Below the pieces are notes generated by a model. It made no database searches. It saw nothing but the letters and a program-made list of their open reading frames with translations, and was not told where the DNA came from. The position numbers were made by a program, and so were the translations under genes. This document shows, piece by piece, positions 19,814 to 21,745 of a stretch of DNA of 21,745 nucleotides. The stretch spans positions 1 through 21,745 of IMG/VR virus record IMGVR_UViG_3300036651_001726; one strand, given 5' to 3'. This DNA is from a virus. Every line of letters begins with the position of its first letter. The stretch's first letter is position 1.

Positions 19814-20467
19814 ATGAGCACCCGAACGATCGTAGAGCGCACCATCCCGGCGCGCGACCTGCCCCGCTATGTCGGATGGCAGGCCAACGGCATCATGCGA
19901 AACGATGGCCGTTTCGCGTGGGGGCCGATTCTCGAGGCCACAGACCACGAGAGCCCGTCGCCCTATTACCCGGGTGAGGTCATCCGATCCGTCAACCTCG
20001 TTATCAACCGCACGGTACAGAACCCCGGCCATGGCGTGACAACCGTTCCCGACGGTGCCCTCGTGCCCCTAGTCAATCCCAGCGGCGAGAACATGGTGAC
20101 GGTCTCCCACGGTGCCGAGGTCGAGACCGCGGGCGATGAGCACCCTGCCACCTGCCGACTCTGCTACCCCGTGGCCGTCATCATGCCGGACGCTTTCCCC
20201 GGCTACGTCTTCCCGTGCGAGTCGATCGACCCCGTGCGGTGGAACGGTTGGGCATGCCCCAATTTCACCCGCGAGCAGGGCATGGCACTCGTGGCAGCGT
20301 CGCTCGATCCGGAATGTGAGGGTGACCCCGTCACCTATGACGCCGAGCGGGATCTCTTCATCGTCACCAGTGAGGGCTACCCCGACGAGCCCGACGAGTA
20401 CGGCCCCATGGCGAACGGGCTCTACCCGATCGGTTCATGGGCGTGGTGCTGGGAGAACGCGCGATGA
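19814..20467 (+). CDS. Unrecognised 217-aa protein
   Basis: This is the largest complete rightward gene. From ATG 19814 (MSTRTIVERTIPARDLPRYV) it has 217 residues; an ATG at 19802 would add MDLT. Neither start has a strong ribosome site, though GGAT lies about 9 nt before the second. It is rich in Pro, Gly, Asp and aromatic residues, with one CxxC (ATCRLCYPVAVIMPD), a further Cys pair, and an acidic C-terminal part (EGYPDEPDEYGPMANGLYP). The pattern suggests a compact beta-rich protein. Its stop overlaps the next ATG. No function is claimed. Confidence 0.7.
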   Translation: MSTRTIVERTIPARDLPRYVGWQANGIMRNDGRFAWGPILEATDHESPSPYYPGEVIRSVNLVINRTVQNPGHGVTTVPDGALVPLVNPSGENMVTVSHGAEVETAGDEHPATCRLCYPVAVIMPDAFPGYVFPCESIDPVRWNGWACPNFTREQGMALVAASLDPECEGDPVTYDAERDLFIVTSEGYPDEPDEYGPMANGLYPIGSWAWCWENAR

Positions 20468-20775
20468 TCGCCGGATACCGGTCGCGCACCTATGACGGGC
20501 GCGCCGTAACCGGTCTGGATGGTGCCGAGATCGCCGACACTCTCGAGGGTGGCACGACGTTCTATCGCACCCCCCGGGGTATCTCCACACTCATCCCGCA
20601 GGATCGCACCCCACGCCGCGCCCGCATGCGCGCCGGTACCGTCGACCACGTCGACCGCTGGGGTAACTCCACTCGTTTCCGTGTGGTCGAGATCCTCCGA
20701 GCCGAGAGCGTGTGCGGCCCGCGTCCGACAATCTACGGGTGGCGCGCGGCGGATGCCGTTGAGGTGCTCGCATGA
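20464..20775 (+). CDS. Unrecognised 103-aa basic protein
   Basis: This 103-residue protein starts at ATG 20464, overlapping the stop of the previous gene by 4 nt, which decides the start over an ATG 27 nt upstream. It reads MIAGYRSRTYDGRAVTGLDG, then a probable strand/turn region (TTFYRTPRGISTLIPQDR) and Arg-rich segments (TPRRARMRAGTVDHVDRWG), and ends YGWRAADAVEVLA. It resembles a small beta-barrel-like protein in its strand pattern, but I cannot name a family. Its stop overlaps the start of a 46-aa ORF. Confidence 0.68.
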   Translation: MIAGYRSRTYDGRAVTGLDGAEIADTLEGGTTFYRTPRGISTLIPQDRTPRRARMRAGTVDHVDRWGNSTRFRVVEILRAESVCGPRPTIYGWRAADAVEVLA

Positions 20776-20912
20776 TCTCCCACCCGCCCGGCGTGCCCAT
20801 TCCGCCCCGCAGCACTCCCGCCCCCCGGGTCATCCACCCGGCGCCGGCCAGCCATAGCTCTCAGGCCGGCATCGCGTCCTGGTTGTACCCCATTTACCCG
20901 ACGGGCGGATAG
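20772..20912 (+). CDS. Pro-rich 46-aa peptide
   Basis: This ORF begins with the ATG overlapping the previous stop (ATGA) and ends with TAG at 20912, just before the AT-rich region. The product is Pro/Ser/Ala-rich (MISHPPGVPIPPRSTPAPRV) and ends WLYPIYPTGG. The composition suggests an unfolded peptide; the coupling argues that it is translated. It could equally be a chance ORF in GC-rich DNA. Confidence 0.45.
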   Translation: MISHPPGVPIPPRSTPAPRVIHPAPASHSSQAGIASWLYPIYPTGG

Positions 20913-20940
20913 ATCCCGGATTTCACGCGGTTGAGGGTCT

Positions 20941-21040
20941 CTTACAACATACCTATGTGTATATATAGCGATCATATACGTGTGATTACATATACATATG
21001 ATCTATATATAACTACATAACTATAAAGAGAATAGACAAT
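20941..21040. other. AT-rich island (26% GC)
   Basis: By direct count this 100-bp stretch has 26 G or C bases, in a window otherwise strongly GC-rich. It contains many TATA and ATAT steps and an inverted repeat GATCATAT (20970-20977) / ATATGATC (20996-21003). Such DNA melts easily and fits an unwinding element or a strong regulatory region. Confidence 0.85.
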
Positions 21041-21051
21041 GTATCTGTCAA
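21022..21051 (-). promoter_or_regulatory. Leftward promoter TTGACA-N18-TTTATA
   Basis: On the minus strand TTGACA (21046-21051), inside the palindrome, is 18 nt from TTTATA (21022-21027). This is the closest match to a consensus promoter in the window. It would drive transcription into the AT-rich island, where no leftward gene is seen, so it may make a non-coding or primer RNA. Confidence 0.5.
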
Positions 21052-21062
21052 CAGTGTTGACA
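21046..21062. promoter_or_regulatory. Perfect 17-bp palindrome, operator candidate
   Basis: TGTCAACAGTGTTGACA is a perfect inverted repeat of two 8-bp arms around one base. Both arms contain TTGACA in opposite directions. Length and symmetry are those of a dimeric HTH repressor site, overlapping the -35 of the leftward promoter. Confidence 0.62.
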
Positions 21063-21083
21063 CCCCGTAATCACTGGCAACCA

Positions 21084-21112
21084 CCCCTCCCCAGCAAACC
21101 CCCAGAATCCCC
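21084..21112 (-). other. G-quadruplex-type motif
   Basis: The minus strand carries four runs of G (4, 5, 4 and 4 bases; plus-strand C runs at 21109-21112, 21099-21103, 21089-21092 and 21084-21087) separated by loops of 5, 6 and 1 nt. This meets the usual G4 pattern. It lies within a tract (21061-21180) with 55 C and only 11 G on the plus strand. Confidence 0.58.
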
Positions 21113-21326
21113 GTAAACTCAACTCCACACACCAACCCTTATGGTCCACTGACCTAGCAACCCCAGACAATTTCCCCAAACGTATGGACAGACCGCATAC
21201 ATGGGGGTAACCTGGCACCAGGCCATAAGCGATAGCAGCCGAAACGGGGTTTAGCACCATTTCCCGATTTCGGCCCTACAACTCCACACCATCCCGCAGT
21301 ACCCCACTCACAAAGGAGATAGCACC

Positions 21327-21745
21327 ATGACCAGCACGACGAGCATCAAGGATGTACGGCAGGCTTTCGAGGCCCTGCGCACGGCGGTGGCAGCCGCAGG
21401 CATCACCCAGGCGGTGCGGTTCGAGAACTACAACGCGCCGCAGGGCACGCCGGAGCGTTACGGGGAGGTCACGCTCACGGCGGAGAACCTGAGGATGCAG
21501 GAGGGGAGCCCGACCTACGGGCGCGCGTTCCGCCTCTACTTCGTCGGGCCGCACGGGGCGCACTACAACACCACCCCATTCAGCGAGTACCTGGGATGGA
21601 CACGAGCCGAGGCAGAGGACAAGCTGCGCGGCATCGCCCAGGGGATCTACGCGGCACGCGAGGCGGCGCCGACGATCTCGGAGGATCTCATCACCCGGGC
21701 ACGCGCCGCGGTCGCATCCGACGCGCAGCTCCACAGCACGGACTT
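21327..21745 (+). CDS. Unrecognised protein, 3' end outside window
   Basis: An open frame runs from ATG 21327 to the window edge (139 codons, no stop). A good ribosome site, AAGGAG, lies 8 nt upstream. The protein begins MTSTTSIKDVRQAFEALRTA, has alternating strands and helices (YGEVTLTAENLRMQEG, RAFRLYFVGPHG, EDKLRGIAQGIYAAREAA) and looks like a soluble phage protein. I do not recognise a family. It is downstream of the control region, so it may be the first gene of a further rightward unit. Confidence 0.72.
   Translation, partial: MTSTTSIKDVRQAFEALRTAVAAAGITQAVRFENYNAPQGTPERYGEVTLTAENLRMQEGSPTYGRAFRLYFVGPHGAHYNTTPFSEYLGWTRAEAEDKLRGIAQGIYAAREAAPTISEDLITRARAAVASDAQLHSTD

Larger units (their letters stand above)
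20913..21326. other. Non-coding control region, candidate replication origin
   Basis: This 414-bp gap has no acceptable ORF. In order it holds a weak rightward promoter-like TTGAGG-N17-TATGTG (20931-20959), an AT-rich island, a perfect palindrome, a C-rich/G-poor tract with a G-quadruplex-type motif, a CCTGGCACCAGG inverted repeat near 21209, and the ribosome site AAGGAG before ATG 21327. Such a mix is common at phage origins and early control regions. Origin function is inferred; no replication gene is in view. Confidence 0.5.

Noticed and set aside
20941-21040. Direct-repeat iterons or a CRISPR-like array in the AT island
   Set aside because: The TATA/ACATAT units are irregular in length and spacing; no repeat of 20 bp or more is seen.
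21048-21260. Minus ORF of 70 residues in the control region
   Set aside because: It covers the palindrome and G-run tract, has no ribosome site, and its Gly/Trp-rich translation reflects the skewed bases.

Overview
The window looks like part of the genome of a tailed, long-tail (siphovirus-type) bacteriophage or prophage of a high-GC actinobacterium. The reasons are GC-rich codon use, GTG starts, 1-4 base gene overlaps, the canonical head-to-tail gene order, and protein families typical of actinobacteriophages. I cannot assign a host genus or phage cluster. No integrase, repressor, lysis or replication gene is recognisable here.

Layout. Positions 1-18874 are transcribed on the minus strand, so biological order runs right to left. 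The upstream part (18874 to 14564) is a set of small, mostly unrecognised genes: a zinc-ribbon-like protein, two tiny membrane proteins, several basic or charged proteins, and one tRNA-Asn with its own promoter-like and terminator-like sequences. Then come the packaging and head genes: small terminase (14554-13961), large terminase (13961-12327), portal (12100-10529), capsid maturation protease with a fused or nested scaffold (10480-9341), decoration-like protein (9337-8927) and major capsid protein (8914-7763). The neck follows: head-tail adaptor, head closure, HK97 gp10-like and tail terminator genes (7610-5755), then a coiled-coil protein. The tail genes are two tandem tail-tube-like proteins (5328-4744 and 4731-3976), tail assembly chaperone G and its -1 frameshift product GT (3858-2594), and the tape measure protein (2578 to beyond the left edge).

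The right end (19172-21745) is on the plus strand. Five very compact, unrecognised ORFs (19172-20912) are linked by ATGA or TGATG overlaps or follow at short distance. A 414-bp non-coding control region (20913-21326) separates them from another unrecognised gene that runs off the right edge. The control region has a 100-bp stretch of 26% GC, a perfect 17-bp palindrome, a C-rich/G-poor tract and a G-quadruplex-type motif; it is the best candidate here for a replication origin or control locus. The minus and plus blocks diverge from a 297-bp intergenic region (18875-19171).

Regulation. Several minus-strand transcription units begin with a TAnnnT box 6-8 nt before the ATG and no Shine-Dalgarno sequence, which suggests leaderless mRNAs. 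Genes inside the units have good Shine-Dalgarno sequences. A hairpin abutting an octamer TGTATGCT or TGTACCCT recurs in five intergenic gaps, as if termination and re-initiation are combined. No wholly new defence or metabolic system is evident. The most unusual points are the duplicated tail tube with one Ig-like copy, the nested scaffold start, the hairpin/-10 modules, and the AT-rich/G4 control region.
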